Of a stretch of 64,000 bases of DNA, positions 21,690 through 33,780 are shown piece by piece. Numbering within the stretch: the first letter of the stretch is position 1; the number at the start of each line of letters is the position of its first letter. Under the pieces are notes generated by a model. It saw nothing but the letters and a program-made list of their open reading frames with translations, did not search any database and was not told the origin of the DNA. The stretch covers positions 47,986,821 to 48,050,820 of the forward strand of contig OX328125.1 in assembly GCA_946811695.1 (NCBI GenBank). The letters are read 5' to 3'. Position numbers and translations under genes: made by a program. Source of the stretch: Gonocerus acuteangulatus. Lineage: Eukaryota > Arthropoda > Insecta > Hemiptera > Coreidae.

Positions 21690-22090
21690 AATGGAATGAA
21701 ACCAATACTTCAAGAAATGTATTTAAGTGAAGGTGAGGGTGGGGAAGGATTAATGGATTCTACTACAGGCAGTAGTAGCTCTCCAAAATTGTTTAAAGCA
21801 TTAACGTATATTAGTGAGGTTTCAAACCTGTTCATGTTCATCATCAGACATCTTATAATAAGTTGTGTTAAGGTCTCTTGTAATTTTATATTTCATTTTA
21901 AGGTACATAAATATTAAATTTTGAGAGTGAACATTAAATCTGGGTAAGAATCTTCATGATTTGTTGACTGGACAAGGCACACTGTAAGAGATGCCTGATG
22001 AACCTGAACAGGTTCGAACCGTCGCTAATATAAGTTAGTGTTTAAATAATTTTGGGGAGGAACTCCTGCCAGTTTCTTCAAGACTTCAAG
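21690..22090. mobile_element. Decayed hammerhead-type inverted unit (HH-b)
   Basis: Left and right parts are inverted copies: minus-strand 21850-21730 and plus-strand 21990-22075 share CTGATGA, AACAGGTTNGAA, CTAATATA and AATTTTGG blocks. The plus core (21993-22025) has CTGATGA, a CCTGAACAGG stem and GAACCGTCGC in place of GAAACGTCGC. The minus core (21813-21850) is also mutated. Probably inactive relatives of the other hammerhead units. Confidence 0.5.
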
Positions 22091-24146
22091 AAATGTTGTA
22101 CTACCTCTCCGACTGAGGTACCACTATACCAAACTTATACCTAAAGGTTTTAGGTAGGAAATTTATCACTCATTCAAATGGCCACCTTATAACACAATTT
22201 TTCAACCATTTTCGATATATTTAACAAAATATCGGAAAAGTTTAAAACAGTTCTGGTCTGTTAATACTATCATATTAAAATATTTCCTCTTTTTAAAATG
22301 TAACCATAATTTACATATGTTTAGTTACATAAATGTGGACCATGTGCTAAAATTTTTCTTATAATTAGGGTTTCAGTCGTAGCCAACAAGACTATCGGTG
22401 TCACAGACAAGGGCACATCTTCTGGACTGTTAACAAAAAAACATCTTCTGGCTGTTGGATCATTTCTCAAAACTTAAAATATTGATATATAAATACATAT
22501 ATCATTATAAAGGTCCGGTATGCCTTGGCAATGTACAATTAGCACTGTTTTGACAAGTTTGATTTTCTTTGCACCCATACTTGTTTCATTTTTTATGAAT
22601 GAACTCGTTTTCAGTCATCAGGCCAAGCTACTCCTTTTTTTTAATCTCCCTCCAACCAACTTTCCAACTGAAATGTTTTTGTGTGAATGTGTCTCTTTGT
22701 GATGAAATCTCTGTGCGCTATCTGCTGTCTTTAAATCTTCTTTTACTACCATGATCCCTTTCATTATTTACACTGCAAAGTGTATTCTTCTATTTACTTA
22801 TTACTTAAAAGAATGTCAGTTTGTAGTTCAATACTAATTTAGCCTAATATTTTTCTAACAATTTTCTTTCTCTTTTTTGAATTTGATCAAAGCTCAAAGC
22901 TTTTTTGCTTTTGATTAGTTCTTATAAAGAACTAATGTTTTTTGGATTGATTACCATATTGTAGTGCCAGAGTTTGGCGTGCTTAGAGATTGATTTATTA
23001 TTATAAATGTTTTGTGTTAATCTGAAGACTGCCATCATCTTTCATCATGCTTAATTTACGAAATATTCTATACCTGATTCTTGGATAATTTCACTGAAGA
23101 ACTTAAATTGATGAACCCTTTTAATTTTTACACATTTTGTGTTTAAAGATTTTGAGTCAGTTTTAATATTGGTCATGTATTCTGTTCTCTGAAAAGAAAT
23201 CTGTACATTTACTACCTTCTCTGCAATTTCCAATAGGATCTCAATTTTGTTTGGGAAGTGTTTAGAGCTAAAATCGCACGATCATCAGTCAAAGCTAAAT
23301 AGTCAACATTAATATTTGTTCTACCTAACTTGATAGGCTGATCTAAATTATTTTTAGTTTTATTGTTTATGCCATTATTTTCTAAAACACAGTTAAATAG
23401 CAATGGAGAAAGCCTGAATAAAATTGCATAAATTTTTGTAATTTGTATATCAATTAAATATTTTCAAATTTCATATATCTCAGTCTTAGAACAAATTCTT
23501 TATATTGTTCCAGCCTTCATCTATGATCTAGAATAATGACAGATATTGTCTTCCCATTTTTAACAGGATTTTCCGCTAAGTGTTCATCCTTCATTCCTCT
23601 TTTTCCTCATCATAAACACATGGCAGGTGCTCAAACCATCTCGGTTTGTTAGCCTCCACTATACAATCAGAAGATCTTGAAATTGATTGATGACAGTATT
23701 CCTTCACATGAACTTGACTTAAGAGATTATTGGTAGGAGGTAGCACTCTGAAGAGACAGTAACAGGCAGCACAATAGGACATTATTGGATGGAGTGTACT
23801 CCCTGGAGGAGGATAGTTGACGTTTACGGAATTGTACATTGTGGTTCATAAACTGAGAGGACCTCAGTTTAAGTTTATTGTTCTTGGTTAAAAAAGAAAG
23901 CTGACCATTGCGGATAGAACAATGCAATTTTATTTTATGTTTTCAAAGCCTATCTTCCAATAAAAAGTTTCAAAAAGAACTCGCCTTGAGTTTCGTAAAA
24001 AAAGTTAACAATACTGTAAAAAAAACGGTGAAACAGGCAGCAAGTAAATAAAACTCAATTTTCTTTTTTAAATAAAATTAATCATTTCCCTAATGTTTTG
24101 TAACATTTAAGGAATCTTCTACCAGTAGGGTGTTTCAATTATATTG
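22091..24146. other. Intergenic, no gene recognised
   Basis: About 2 kb of AT-rich DNA. Small open frames near 23050-23930 on the minus strand show no domain. Nothing else is supported. Confidence 0.5.
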
Positions 24147-24567
24147 TAGCCTGTTCAGATAAGCCCAGGAGTTCAATTGCGCATGCACGAACGTCTGGGT
24201 GGGAATTTCTCCTTGCACTCTCCTTTCTATTCTGCCATTTACAAAGCCTTTTAATGATCAAACACTTAATGTGAATCACTATAAAAACTGATTATGTCTC
24301 GTTTAGGAGCAGGAAAGGCTTTGAGAGGCCAGGCAAGGGAGATATTGTTTAATGTTTATCGAAACTTAGCTTAGGCTAAGGCTGAAAAGAATTTAAACTA
24401 TAACATTGCCGATTCCAAAAGCGAGGCGACTGGGGTATGATTGAAAACTGATAAGGTTATAACAGGGAGTTATTCCCGCTATTTTTACTGCTTCTCGGGA
24501 ATACAGGCCCTCCTCGAACATTACCTCTATTTCCCGCTCCAACTTTTCCATCTAATTGAACAGGCTA
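24147..24567. mobile_element. DNA transposon remnant with TAGCCTGTTCA ends
   Basis: Inverted termini TAGCCTGTTCAG at the left and TGAACAGGCTA at the right. 421 bp remain, including an N-terminal transposase fragment (24294-24440). The GC-rich subterminal parts differ from the AT-rich flanks. Confidence 0.65.
24294..24440 (+). pseudogene. DDE-type transposase N-terminal fragment
   Basis: ATG 24294 gives MSRLGAGKALRGQAREILFN, then an in-frame stop, then EKNLNYN and SEATGV. This resembles the N-terminal helix-turn-helix of DDE-endonuclease transposases common in insects (REVI.NVY... and ATG(V/I)S motifs). Two stops and the loss of the catalytic part make it non-functional. Confidence 0.5.
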
Positions 24568-25515
24568 TAGTGGAAGCTCGTCATCATCCCTTGTCCTTGA
24601 GTTGAGGCTTTAAACCTGTTAATTTATAAGTGTATTGCCGTGAAGAGACACATTGTTGGATTGAAACATATAGCAGTCTGATTGGTTCGATTTTATTGAA
24701 ACTCAGCAATAAAATAAAATGAATTTCAGCATTTTCTAGATATGATTTAAAGTAAAGGGTTATTCAGTTTTTAATTGTGTATTATAACCTTGTTCAGACT
24801 GTCGATAAGAAAATTGTATACCACCATTTACAATGAATAATATTTTATCCACTTGCAATTTGAAATGGGTAGATTTTTAATCAGAAGAACATTCAGGATA
24901 GATTAATTAATTAATCTTTCCAACAATTAATAATTTATTCATCAACAATAACAATATGTAAACAGAAACATCAAATATGTATTAAGATTATCAATAAAAT
25001 AGATTGTTTAAGACTAGATAAATATTTGAAAAATTGATGTATCCAATTTAATAATTCACTTCTCCCTGCATTAGTTTCAACATTATTTTCTTTAATCATA
25101 TAAGTTTCAAATGACATAATAATAATTCAAATACAACGACTTCATAATAGGAATCATTGACATTAAAAGTCACCGCCACAAACCATAGATCTTATTTCTA
25201 GAGTATTCCACAATGGTTGTTAGGAATAGGATTTTCATATATTAATACAAAATTTAAAATACTATTTTCAATACACATTTATTTTTGTAAATAATATTAT
25301 TAGAAAATATATTAAGTATGGAAGTCCTTTTGAAAAGTAAAAGCAAAGATCTTACCCCCTCTATTCTAACTAGAGCAGGTTCATAACCACGAAAAAAAGG
25401 CTGTTACTGAAAATGTAATATTTTATTCTTATTTCTTGAATAATGTAAAATAGTACACACATGGTGTATGTCTGGTACAAAGTTTTTTTTTAGGTCACTG
25501 CTTAAATAAATCTTA
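24568..25515. other. Intergenic, AT-rich
   Basis: No ORF, repeat boundary or RNA gene recognised. Confidence 0.5.
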
Positions 25516-25532
25516 ATTATATTTTAAATATT

Positions 25533-26870
25533 TGCAAAAGCATTGGAAGCCAGAACAAAAAGAAGTCTAGATATCCAGCAACCCACAGATCAAGCAGGTT
25601 TTAGAAGCGGATTTTCCACAAAAAACCACATTCATTCCATCGGCCAAGTTATAGAAAAAGCTATAGAATACCAGAAAATAATCTACATGGCGTTTATAGA
25701 CTACAGGAAAGCATTCGATTGTGTTTCCTACAGCTTTCTAGTCAAGAGTCTCCACAACCAAGGTGTCGACCCCAATGCTATCGAGGTAATTAAAGCCTGG
25801 TACAAAGGCTCAGAGGCCAGAATAGTCATGGATAGAGCTGGTAAGGACTTCTACATCGAAAGAGGAGTGAAACAGGGAGATCCACTATCACCAATCCTAT
25901 TTAATTGTATCCTAGAGGAGGTGTTTAGAAACATGGAGTGGGATCAAGTTGGGATAAAGATCAACAGAGTCTATCTCTCGAATCTGAGGTTTGCAGACGA
26001 TGTTGTCCTCTTCAGCGAATCGTCTGACCAGCTCCAAGAAATGATAAAGGAACTTAGTACAAGAGGAATAGAAGCAGGTCTTGCAATGAATAAAGAGAAG
26101 ACATTTCTAATGACAAATGCACAACAAACCGAAGATATCTTCCTTGATGGGATCAAACTACATTGGGCTGATAGTACAGTTTACCTCGGAAAACTAGTTT
26201 CCTTTCAAGATGGAAATCTAAAAGAAATAAACCGCCGAATAGCCATAAGTTGGAAGAAATACTGGGCTCTTAAATTTATTTTTAAGAGCAGTATGAGTGT
26301 AGAGCTAAAAGCCCGAGTGATGAACTCCTGTATCCTTCCATGTATGATTTATGGCTCGCAGATATGGACATTGACAAAAAGAATAAAGAATCGGCTTAGG
26401 GTAACCCAGTATGCAATGGAAAGGAGTATGTTGGGAATCCGAAAGAGCCAAAAAATACGAAATACCGAAATCCGTATGAAGAAGGGCGTGGAAGATGTCA
26501 TCGTTGGGGCACTTAGGCAAAAATGGACATGGGCAGGACATCTGGCACGAATGGAAGAGGGAAGATGGGCAAGAAGGACTACCGACTGGCTACCTTCGGA
26601 CTGCACAAGGAGAAGAGGAAGACCATTCCAGAGATGGAGGGATGATATGGATAGGTTTTGTGGAACGCTTTGGTGGAGGTCTGCACAAGACAGAACCATA
26701 TGGAGGAACCTGGGAGAGGCCTTTGCCCAGAGATGGGCCCAGTAGATTTTTATATGTTTTTATTATTATATAAAGCTTTAAGAAGAAGAATTATTGAGTT
26801 ATTTGATTATTATTATTTTGTACATATTTTGTTTTTGTTTTTATCTACAATAAAGGCTTTATTTATTATT
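25533..26870 (+). mobile_element. 5'-truncated RTE-like LINE with target-site duplication
   Basis: Flanked by ATATTTTAAATATT at 25519-25532 and 26874-26887 (extending to 17 bp). The 3' end is a TTA-rich tail after AATAAAGGCTTTATTTATT, as in several RTE-type LINEs. The endonuclease half is missing; the reverse-transcriptase frame is uninterrupted, so insertion is probably recent. Confidence 0.9.
25543..26745 (+). CDS. LINE (RTE-like) reverse transcriptase, C-terminal 400 residues
   Basis: Open from the truncated 5' boundary of the element to TAG at 26743-26745. Reverse-transcriptase motifs occur in order: AFIDYRKAFDCV (catalytic Asp about 53), RGVKQGDPLSP (about 107-117), LRFADDVVLF (catalytic DD about 152-153). 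The C-terminal tail has WAGHLARME, RRRGRP and WRDDMDRF motifs typical of arthropod and nematode RTE-type elements. The first codon is TTG; there is no genuine start, because the N-terminal endonuclease was lost at insertion. It is a retrotransposon relic, not a host gene. Confidence 0.9.
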   Translation: MEARTKRSLDIQQPTDQAGFRSGFSTKNHIHSIGQVIEKAIEYQKIIYMAFIDYRKAFDCVSYSFLVKSLHNQGVDPNAIEVIKAWYKGSEARIVMDRAGKDFYIERGVKQGDPLSPILFNCILEEVFRNMEWDQVGIKINRVYLSNLRFADDVVLFSESSDQLQEMIKELSTRGIEAGLAMNKEKTFLMTNAQQTEDIFLDGIKLHWADSTVYLGKLVSFQDGNLKEINRRIAISWKKYWALKFIFKSSMSVELKARVMNSCILPCMIYGSQIWTLTKRIKNRLRVTQYAMERSMLGIRKSQKIRNTEIRMKKGVEDVIVGALRQKWTWAGHLARMEEGRWARRTTDWLPSDCTRRRGRPFQRWRDDMDRFCGTLWWRSAQDRTIWRNLGEAFAQRWAQ

Positions 26871-27114
26871 ATTATATTTTAAATATTACCATGTTTTAAA
26901 AATGGTAACAAAAATTACTTTTTAATCCTTTCCAGTTGAGTAAATTTAATAGTAGTTTAATTAATATTCAATAAATTGTTAGTGTCTTTAATTATAAAAT
27001 TATACTCCATTTTAAAAAATAAAATCAATTCATGCAGAGGTAGAATTTGTCGGGGCTCGGTCTTGGTATCTTAATAAAACTACATTTTTTATAAGAAAAT
27101 GAGTTTTATTACTT

Positions 27115-27153
27115 GCCAATATTTCGGCTTGAAATTCAAGCCTTCAACGGGGC
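27115..27153 (-). ncRNA. Hammerhead-like motif, mutated core
   Basis: Minus strand: GCC, then CCGTTGA where CTGATGA is expected, stem II GGCTTG-AATTT-CAAGCC intact, GAAATATT, GGC. Stem pairing survives but the catalytic core does not. Confidence 0.55.
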
Positions 27154-27500
27154 TGTAAAACGAGTAGGAAAGAGTTAATAATAATATAAATAAAAATTAA
27201 ATGTCAAAAACACAGAAACATTATACATGGAAGAAGGTGAATAATACATTAAGTGTGGGTTAGGGCTAGAGCTTTAAATTAGAGGTAGATGAATACAGAT
27301 TTAAAACTTAAATAAGTAACATAGAAACAGATACACTATTAATAAGTACATGATGAATATAGGTTTACCGATGAGAAGAAGGAGAACTATGCCTCACCTT
27401 ACCAAATGTATTTATCCTCTTCCATATATAATGTTTCTCTGTTTTTGACTTTTCTTTAGTATGTATATGTATATATTAGTAATAACTCTGTTGTTTTACA

Positions 27501-27539
27501 GCCCTGATGAAGGCTTGAATATCAAACCGAAATGTCGGC
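27501..27539 (+). ncRNA. Hammerhead ribozyme-like motif, intact core
   Basis: Stem I GCC/GGC, core CTGATGA, stem II GGCTTGA-ATA-TCAAACC (one mismatch), GAAA, minimal stem III ATGT, cleavage position GTC. It is followed by AATAATAAAACTC, the start of a conserved hairpin. Confidence 0.65.
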
Positions 27540-28723
27540 AAATAATAAAACTCATTTTCTTATAAAAAATATAGTTTTATTAAGATACCATGACCGAAGC
27601 TAGACAAATTCTACCTTTGTATCAGGAACAGTCAACGACCTCTTTTCAAAAAATGAATTCATAATTATTGTTGAGAGCACGGAGCCCTTCTTTAAGAAAA
27701 TAAGATATATTTTCTTCCTACAAATAACGTTCAGACTGAGGGCGATTTTGGTGATCCAATGTATTTTAATGAATATGTTTTATTTTGTTTAAATTAAGTT
27801 TAAATCCTCTGGCTTGTCAAAACATGTACTTTGCACGTATAAATGAACAAAAAATCAACTACTTCACAGACCATTATTTCTAAGACCTGATTATTCTCCA
27901 AGTTTTTACTTATTTCTAAATAATTCAATAATTTTGTACTTTTATTACTTTTGCATCTGCTTCTGAAAACCTATCGCAGGAAATGGAAGCTGATACATCA
28001 TCAAAAAATGCCCCAGCAAAGAAACCTTAAACAGAATATCTGTGTAAATATGTCAATAATAATTATTAATTAACTTTTGCCTAGAAAATAAAGAGTTTTT
28101 ATTGAAATTATATTTAGAAAAAAAGAGTCTTGCCCTCAATAGTATAGCCGACTATTGTTGTAGACATGCTAATATCAGCCAGGTGAGTTTCTATCTTCGA
28201 GGCATGGAAAATTAAGTATACTGATTTCCCCCTTGTTAGAAAAGAAACAATAAATTAAAAAAAAATAGTAATAGAAAAACTGCCCAAGTGTACCCAATTA
28301 AAGTATGTGCGGGGTACAAAAGATAGATCCTGGACTTAAATGTTATAATTAAGGCGTGGGAGATAAAACATTCAAAACTGGCGGTTTGGGACTTACTAAT
28401 GACAGGTAATTGCTAGTTGTGAAACAAAATTGATTAAAGGGGGCCAACGTAAAATGGAATATCTGAGGGAAGCAATGAAATTCCAATAGCACGAATGGCT
28501 GTGTAATTAAAACTTACATTAAAAGGACAGTTTTCTGCAAAATTTTGTTGCCCATGATATGGTTAAACTCAGTCAATTTATCACTAGACATTAACAACTA
28601 TAAAGACTACTTGTTCAGAAAAAAAAGTAAAGTATTTAACTTGAATTTACGTACAATACAAAAAAAAAAAAAAAAAAAAAAGGACAAAAGTTACATAACA
28701 AAATACTAAAAACTATTTTCAAA

Positions 28724-28942
28724 GAGGAGGCCTGGTGGCCGTGAGTGTTAAGGCATGAGCACATAACATTCTGTGCCAAGGGTCGTGGGCTTCGATTCCC
28801 ACTATCGGATGCTGGCTTTTCTTTAGAAAAAAGAAAAGGCATCAGCCCTGACCTGGCTAGAAAAGGGTGGTAACCTATAGAGAACCCGTCCTAAAATTCG
28901 TAGTTAATAATAATGGACTTTAAAATTTAAATAAATAAATAA
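28724..28942 (+). mobile_element. S2 SINE, full-length copy
   Basis: Head GAGGCCTGGTGGCCGTGAG, box-B-like CTTCGATTCCCAC, body GGCATCAGCCCTGACCTGGC, tail AAAATTTAAATAAATAAATAA. Flanked by the 9-bp TSD ATTTTCAAA (28715-28723 and 28943-28951). Confidence 0.85.
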
Positions 28943-28951
28943 ATTTTCAAA

Positions 28952-30394
28952 CATCAAAGTAATGTTTACAAATACTTTCCCCATACGATTTAAGTACCAG
29001 TGAGCATAATCTAAATCACTTTTTTTTTGTTGTAATAAAATAAAAATAAACACATTTTCAACGCACATTCAAATAAAATAAAGAAGGGTAACCTGTCAGG
29101 ATAGTAAAAATGCTCCTTAGGATAAATTACCTAGCAACTTAATAAAAAAAAAATTGTCTTGTTTTTTTGGAAATTTCGAGGAAAAGGGTCTTAGCTAATG
29201 TTGGAACATATAATTTCGATATGGAGCTTTACTTTTATATCCTCCTGTATGTTTATGTCTTGTTTTCAGATCATCGCGTGAAGGCTAATATTTGTTAAAA
29301 TGTAAACTGAGCCAAAAACCAACAAATCTTTTGCTAGTAATTACTAATCACAACAATTATGCAGATCTCAATTTTGAGAGTTTGTTCCTAAATTTATAAT
29401 TATAGTTTCATAAGAAACAGAAATATTCTTTATAAAATATCTCTGACAAAAATATGCTCTTGCCCTCTCCTTGGATCATTTATGCAAATTCAAATTCAAT
29501 TACTCCTTCAATAATCAGATTAAAACTGGCTTAGAGCAAACAAATAACAAACCAAAACGCTTTAATTCCCTTCACATTATTAAAATTTTGGAAGCTTTTC
29601 GGGAGAATAAAATCAAGAAGAAAAAGCTTATTGCCTCATATTGATTTTCCTCATGGGTAAAACAGATTATCTTCCTATTTAGATTTTATTTCTAAATCTA
29701 CAGCTATCAGTCATTAATTACTGATAACTTTCAGACAGGAGTAACGCCTCCGGGCAGAGGGATAGATACTTTACAGGGATCTTAGACTTGATCTTACTGC
29801 AGACTAGAGGGATACTATGGTCAGTACTGTGTTTCGTCCACCTGATTTCCCCATTTGCAGGACCCATTAAAAGCTTTATAGGCCTATGGGCGATTCCAAA
29901 CCCTGTACGATAAAAATTGCAGATTCTTTAATGCCCCCGAGTTTCATTTAGAACAATAACTTTATTGTGTTCGACTTATTCAATTAAGTTTAAATATTAA
30001 AATAATATACATTTTCTAGTTCATTTAAAAATATTTATGAGAATACAATTTTTAAAAGAGGTCAAATAAAAATGGGACCAAGAAATTCTTTGACAAGTAT
30101 TGGATGTTTTGTAATTAATGATCTCTTAATTAACCAGAAGATATGTGACCCATATTTAAAAATGGGGGTCCAAAATACGTCTGAGAACTTCCCGCTTAAA
30201 ATCCACACCATCTCCAATAAACAAATAAAACCTTTCATACCTGCCTCCCTTCCATTATCAGCTCACTTATATGACACCTCACTCCACACCCCTGTCATCT
30301 CCTATCGCCCTTACCATAATGGGTGCTCAAAACTCCCTCCACACCCCTCTTTTTGCCAAACTTACCGCAAACCCATTTGATTCAGAAATGTTTG
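28952..30394. other. Intergenic, no gene recognised
   Basis: AT-rich DNA. The segment 29730-29960 is GC-richer (CAGACAGGAGTAACGCCTCC) and may be an unidentified repeat fragment. Open frames at 30072-30380 and 30461-30775 lack recognisable domains. Confidence 0.45.
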
Positions 30395-31010
30395 CTCATA
30401 CCTGAGGCATAGTTCTCCTTCTCATCAGTAAGCCTCCTTATTCATTTTATATTTACTACTTTGTTACCCATTTCAGTTTTAAATCTGTATTCGCCTATCT
30501 TTAATTTACGCTCTAGCTATAACACATATTTACCATATCACACTAGTATTCCTAAAATGACACAACTCAAAAATCGGTGTTTTTCAGTTATGACAATGAA
30601 AGACCTTGGTAAATATCTCCTTATCAACCATCAAAACTGTAGGTACAGACAGGCTTCAGAGCTTGTACGCCAGGGGGCACTTGTGTCACTTTACCTGTCT
30701 GAACGCTATTCCCCCTACATAGGCAAGAGTGACACATTTTCAGTTGATTTTTTTTTTGGAGTTTTGTCAATTTAGAAATACTAGTGCAATATGTATCATT
30801 CCTCCTATTCCATTTATAATGGGTTTCCTTTCATTTATTTTGTATAAAAATTAGTATTAAATCTGTCCTCTTTGTTTTGAATTTCAAGCCAAAACTTTTT
30901 TTTTTTTTATAAAAAATTTAGGTTTATTAAGATACAAAAACCGAACTTTGACTAAATCTACCTTTGCATTCCCAACGGTCAACAATCCCCTCTCGACACA
31001 ATATGTCTGG
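30395..31010. mobile_element. Decayed relative of hammerhead unit HH-c
   Basis: 30395-30520 is an inverse copy of 27240-27396 (CATAGTTCTCCTTCTCATC). 30870-31000 retains TTGAATTTCAAGCC, the TTTATTAAGATAC hairpin arm, ACCGAAC and AACGGTCAAC blocks in the order seen at 27510-27640. The hammerhead core is lost. Confidence 0.55.
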
Positions 31011-31208
31011 TCACAAATGGTTGAAAAATCTTTAAACTATGTTCAACAACAAAATAAATATGTTTTTAAAGTCTGCTTATACTCGTATACAAATATTTAA
31101 AAAAAAAAAAAAAATCCTTTCCTAACAATCACTAGAATTGGAATATTAAAATGACTTTTATGGTAACAAAAGCATGCATTCAAATGACACATATCACAAA
31201 TGTAACAA

Positions 31209-31346
<138 letters not shown>

Positions 31347-31618
31347 TGTAATAAAGTAATATGTATAATATGGCACTAAAATTTGGCACTTTTACTTAAC
31401 ATTCCTTAATGAGCTAATTGTACAGGCAACATTTCCTAACAATACATGGACGGCAAAGGGGAATTCTAGGTTTCAAAATAGTAATACAATAACTTTCCTT
31501 AAAAAACTAGGACACTGTAGAGAAAAATAATACTGGTAAATGTTTATCACAGTGTTATATGTCAATTTATAAACATATATATTTTCTATATATGTGTGTG
31601 TGTATATATGTATATATG

Positions 31619-31656
<38 letters not shown>

Positions 31657-32811
31657 AATATTTAAAATTTTACAAGAATTCATAGATGTTACTAAAATCG
31701 TTCATTAAAAGTTACAGGCATAGTATTAACTGTAATAAACAAGTACCATCATTTAATTCTAATTGGAAAATCTACTTTGTTCTAATATCAAAATAGGTAG
31801 ATGTAAAATTATTCCTAATTGATAATTTTTGTAGACTGTAATACGTCATTTAGGTAAAGAGTAACAATAAAAAAATATATTTAAATAATGCCTTCATTAT
31901 TTGAAACTGATTCATATTGAAGGGAGAAAAAAAAAGAAATGAAAAAAAAAAAAAAAGAAATGATTTACAAAAACTATGTTCTAAGTTTAGAATTTGTTCT
32001 AATTTATTTTCATAACAACAAATTAACAGTAACATAAATGTTATTCAATAGAGAATCACTAAGTTGGCCCCGACTTCCAATACTGAGTGATGCACCATTT
32101 AGATACTATAAACATAATACTGTTTAACTAGAAACGCTAATTTAAGGATAGGAACAAAATATAATTTACTAATAGGACATTTGGAAATGTTTCTAATACT
32201 GAGGTTCTTGACTAGAATTTGACTATAGGTACTTAATCAAATCATACAATCATACAGTACAAAGATAAAAAACAGAAAGGTATAATAATATAAGTAAAGT
32301 CTTGCCATTTTTTTAGTTCTAAAGTACAACTATTAATTTATAAGACTAAAGGTCTGAACTATTAGTCTCCTTGTTCCCGATATGTCATATACCTGTAGAA
32401 TTACCTTACATAATTCGAACATTTTAGAAATACACCTAAAAGAAGGAAAAATTCCAAACATTTTGAGCTTTTTTCTACTTTAATGACTTTGAGCTAACAT
32501 TTTAATTCTACTTAAAACAATGAACTGGATAAAGAAATGAGCAAAAAATATTTATATTGATAATCCAACCAAACATTATATTTCTAGAATTGTATGCAGA
32601 AATATTGATGCATACATAAACATATTTCGTTACACATAAATGTTTGTAAAGTTTTATAAATCTTAAAATGCTCAAGGGTCCTATTTGTATTTAGAAATTA
32701 GAAGAGGGAAAAAGCAAATTTAAAAATATAGAAAGGATATCATTAAAACAAGAAATATCAGTCAAAATACAATCACTACAGAAAATTGACTGATTAAGTT
32801 GTTCAAAATAA
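31657..32811. other. 3' flank of CAMKMT, AT-rich
   Basis: No coding or repeat signal recognised. Poly(A) stretches occur near 31925-31960. Confidence 0.5.
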
Positions 32812-32817
32812 TTTATT
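32812..32817 (-). terminator. CAMKMT: Possible polyadenylation signal of CAMKMT
   Basis: TTTATT on the plus strand reads AATAAA on the minus strand, about 130 bp past the stop codon at 32950-32952. Confidence 0.4.
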
Positions 32818-32949
32818 GATATTATTTTTGAAATATTGTTCTAATTAAGTCATCCCCAAATTATTTTTCTTTCCATTCTTATTTAAATAATCCTTTAAAT
32901 TATCTGTCTCACAAACCAAAGGTTCCATTTTTATTTTCCCTCAAATGAA

Positions 32950-33780
32950 TTAAATACTTTTTGTTAGATGTATGAATACAGGGTAATGTATGTCAGAATC
33001 ATAAAATGAGCACTCCTTTCTTAATTGTTCATGTCTCTCCCATACTTGCTGATCGTAGCATTCGCTCATATAGTATTTAAAACCTATAGTCTGCACCTCT
33101 TCAAGAAATTTATCCAATGTGGAAGATCGTCTAGGCGCAGTAATGAGACCACATCCTCCTGCTTCAAGACCTGCCCACATAGTTTTTACCAGTTCTTTAC
33201 GGGTATCATCGAAGAATAAGCAATCTGCTGCAAGTAATACATCGTATTTTTCCGATGGAATTTCTCCCCACTGAAGGACTCCACAAGTCGCATTATCTAA
33301 TTTATTTTCTTCTAATATCCTTTCTACATTTTTAACAGATGTTACATTACCATCGGTCAGATGAACTCGCACAGCACCTGTATATTTAGCAATAAATAGG
33401 CCGGCGAGGCATGACATTCCTCCACCTAATTCAAGAACACTTTTACCTGAGAAATAACTCTGATTATTTAAAACATAATAAGCTAAAACTTCTTCCGATG
33501 GCCAAACACAAATATTTCCAGTATTGTTAAATCCCATTAGGTCTTCAGGTGTTAATACATTGTTCAGATGTCTAATTTTAACAGAATAATCTTTCACGGA
33601 ATAGGAATACCAGTTAGAGGAAAGAGCAGTGATTTTAACAAGGCCAAAGTTTGAAATACGACGAACAGATATGATGTCTTGCTGTTCACTAGGACCACGT
33701 GAACTTGTAAGAGCACGTGCCAGGAGACCCCACCGCCTCCGTGCTGCTTCATTGTGGTGGCGGTGGCTCTCAATGCCCAT
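32950..33780 (-). CDS. CAMKMT: Calmodulin-lysine N-methyltransferase, main exon
   Basis: An uninterrupted 276-residue frame from ATG 33780 to the stop at 32950-32952. Features along the protein: RRRWGLLARAL (15-25); SVRRISNFGL (38-47); NTGNICVWPSEEVLAYY (86-102), a hallmark of CAMKMT; SAM-binding VLELGGGMSCLAGL (115-128); LTDGN (141-145); AADCLFFDD (184-192); and C-terminal HYPVFIHLTKS (265-275). The enzyme trimethylates a calmodulin lysine using S-adenosylmethionine. A good acceptor (TTGCAG before 33794) lies 14 bases upstream of this ATG. An exon 34651-34849 (donor CCAT|GTAAGT, phase 1) would join in frame and add about 71 residues; the total of about 347 is near the 323 of the human protein. 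Vertebrate CAMKMT has many exons, so the single methyltransferase exon is notable. Confidence 0.93.
   Translation of the reverse strand: MGIESHRHHNEAARRRWGLLARALTSSRGPSEQQDIISVRRISNFGLVKITALSSNWYSYSVKDYSVKIRHLNNVLTPEDLMGFNNTGNICVWPSEEVLAYYVLNNQSYFSGKSVLELGGGMSCLAGLFIAKYTGAVRVHLTDGNVTSVKNVERILEENKLDNATCGVLQWGEIPSEKYDVLLAADCLFFDDTRKELVKTMWAGLEAGGCGLITAPRRSSTLDKFLEEVQTIGFKYYMSECYDQQVWERHEQLRKECSFYDSDIHYPVFIHLTKSI

Larger units (their letters stand above)
27034..27655 (+). mobile_element. Hammerhead-bearing inverted unit (HH-c), Penelope-like
   Basis: Inverted arms (about 27044-27160 and 27495-27615) share the AATAAAACT...AGTTTTATT hairpin, a GACCGA/TCGGTC block and a hammerhead motif each. A short TSD AATTCAT (27027-27033 and 27656-27662) flanks it. 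The interior of about 350 bp has no ORF; part of it (27240-27396) recurs in inverse orientation at 30395-30520. Confidence 0.65.
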
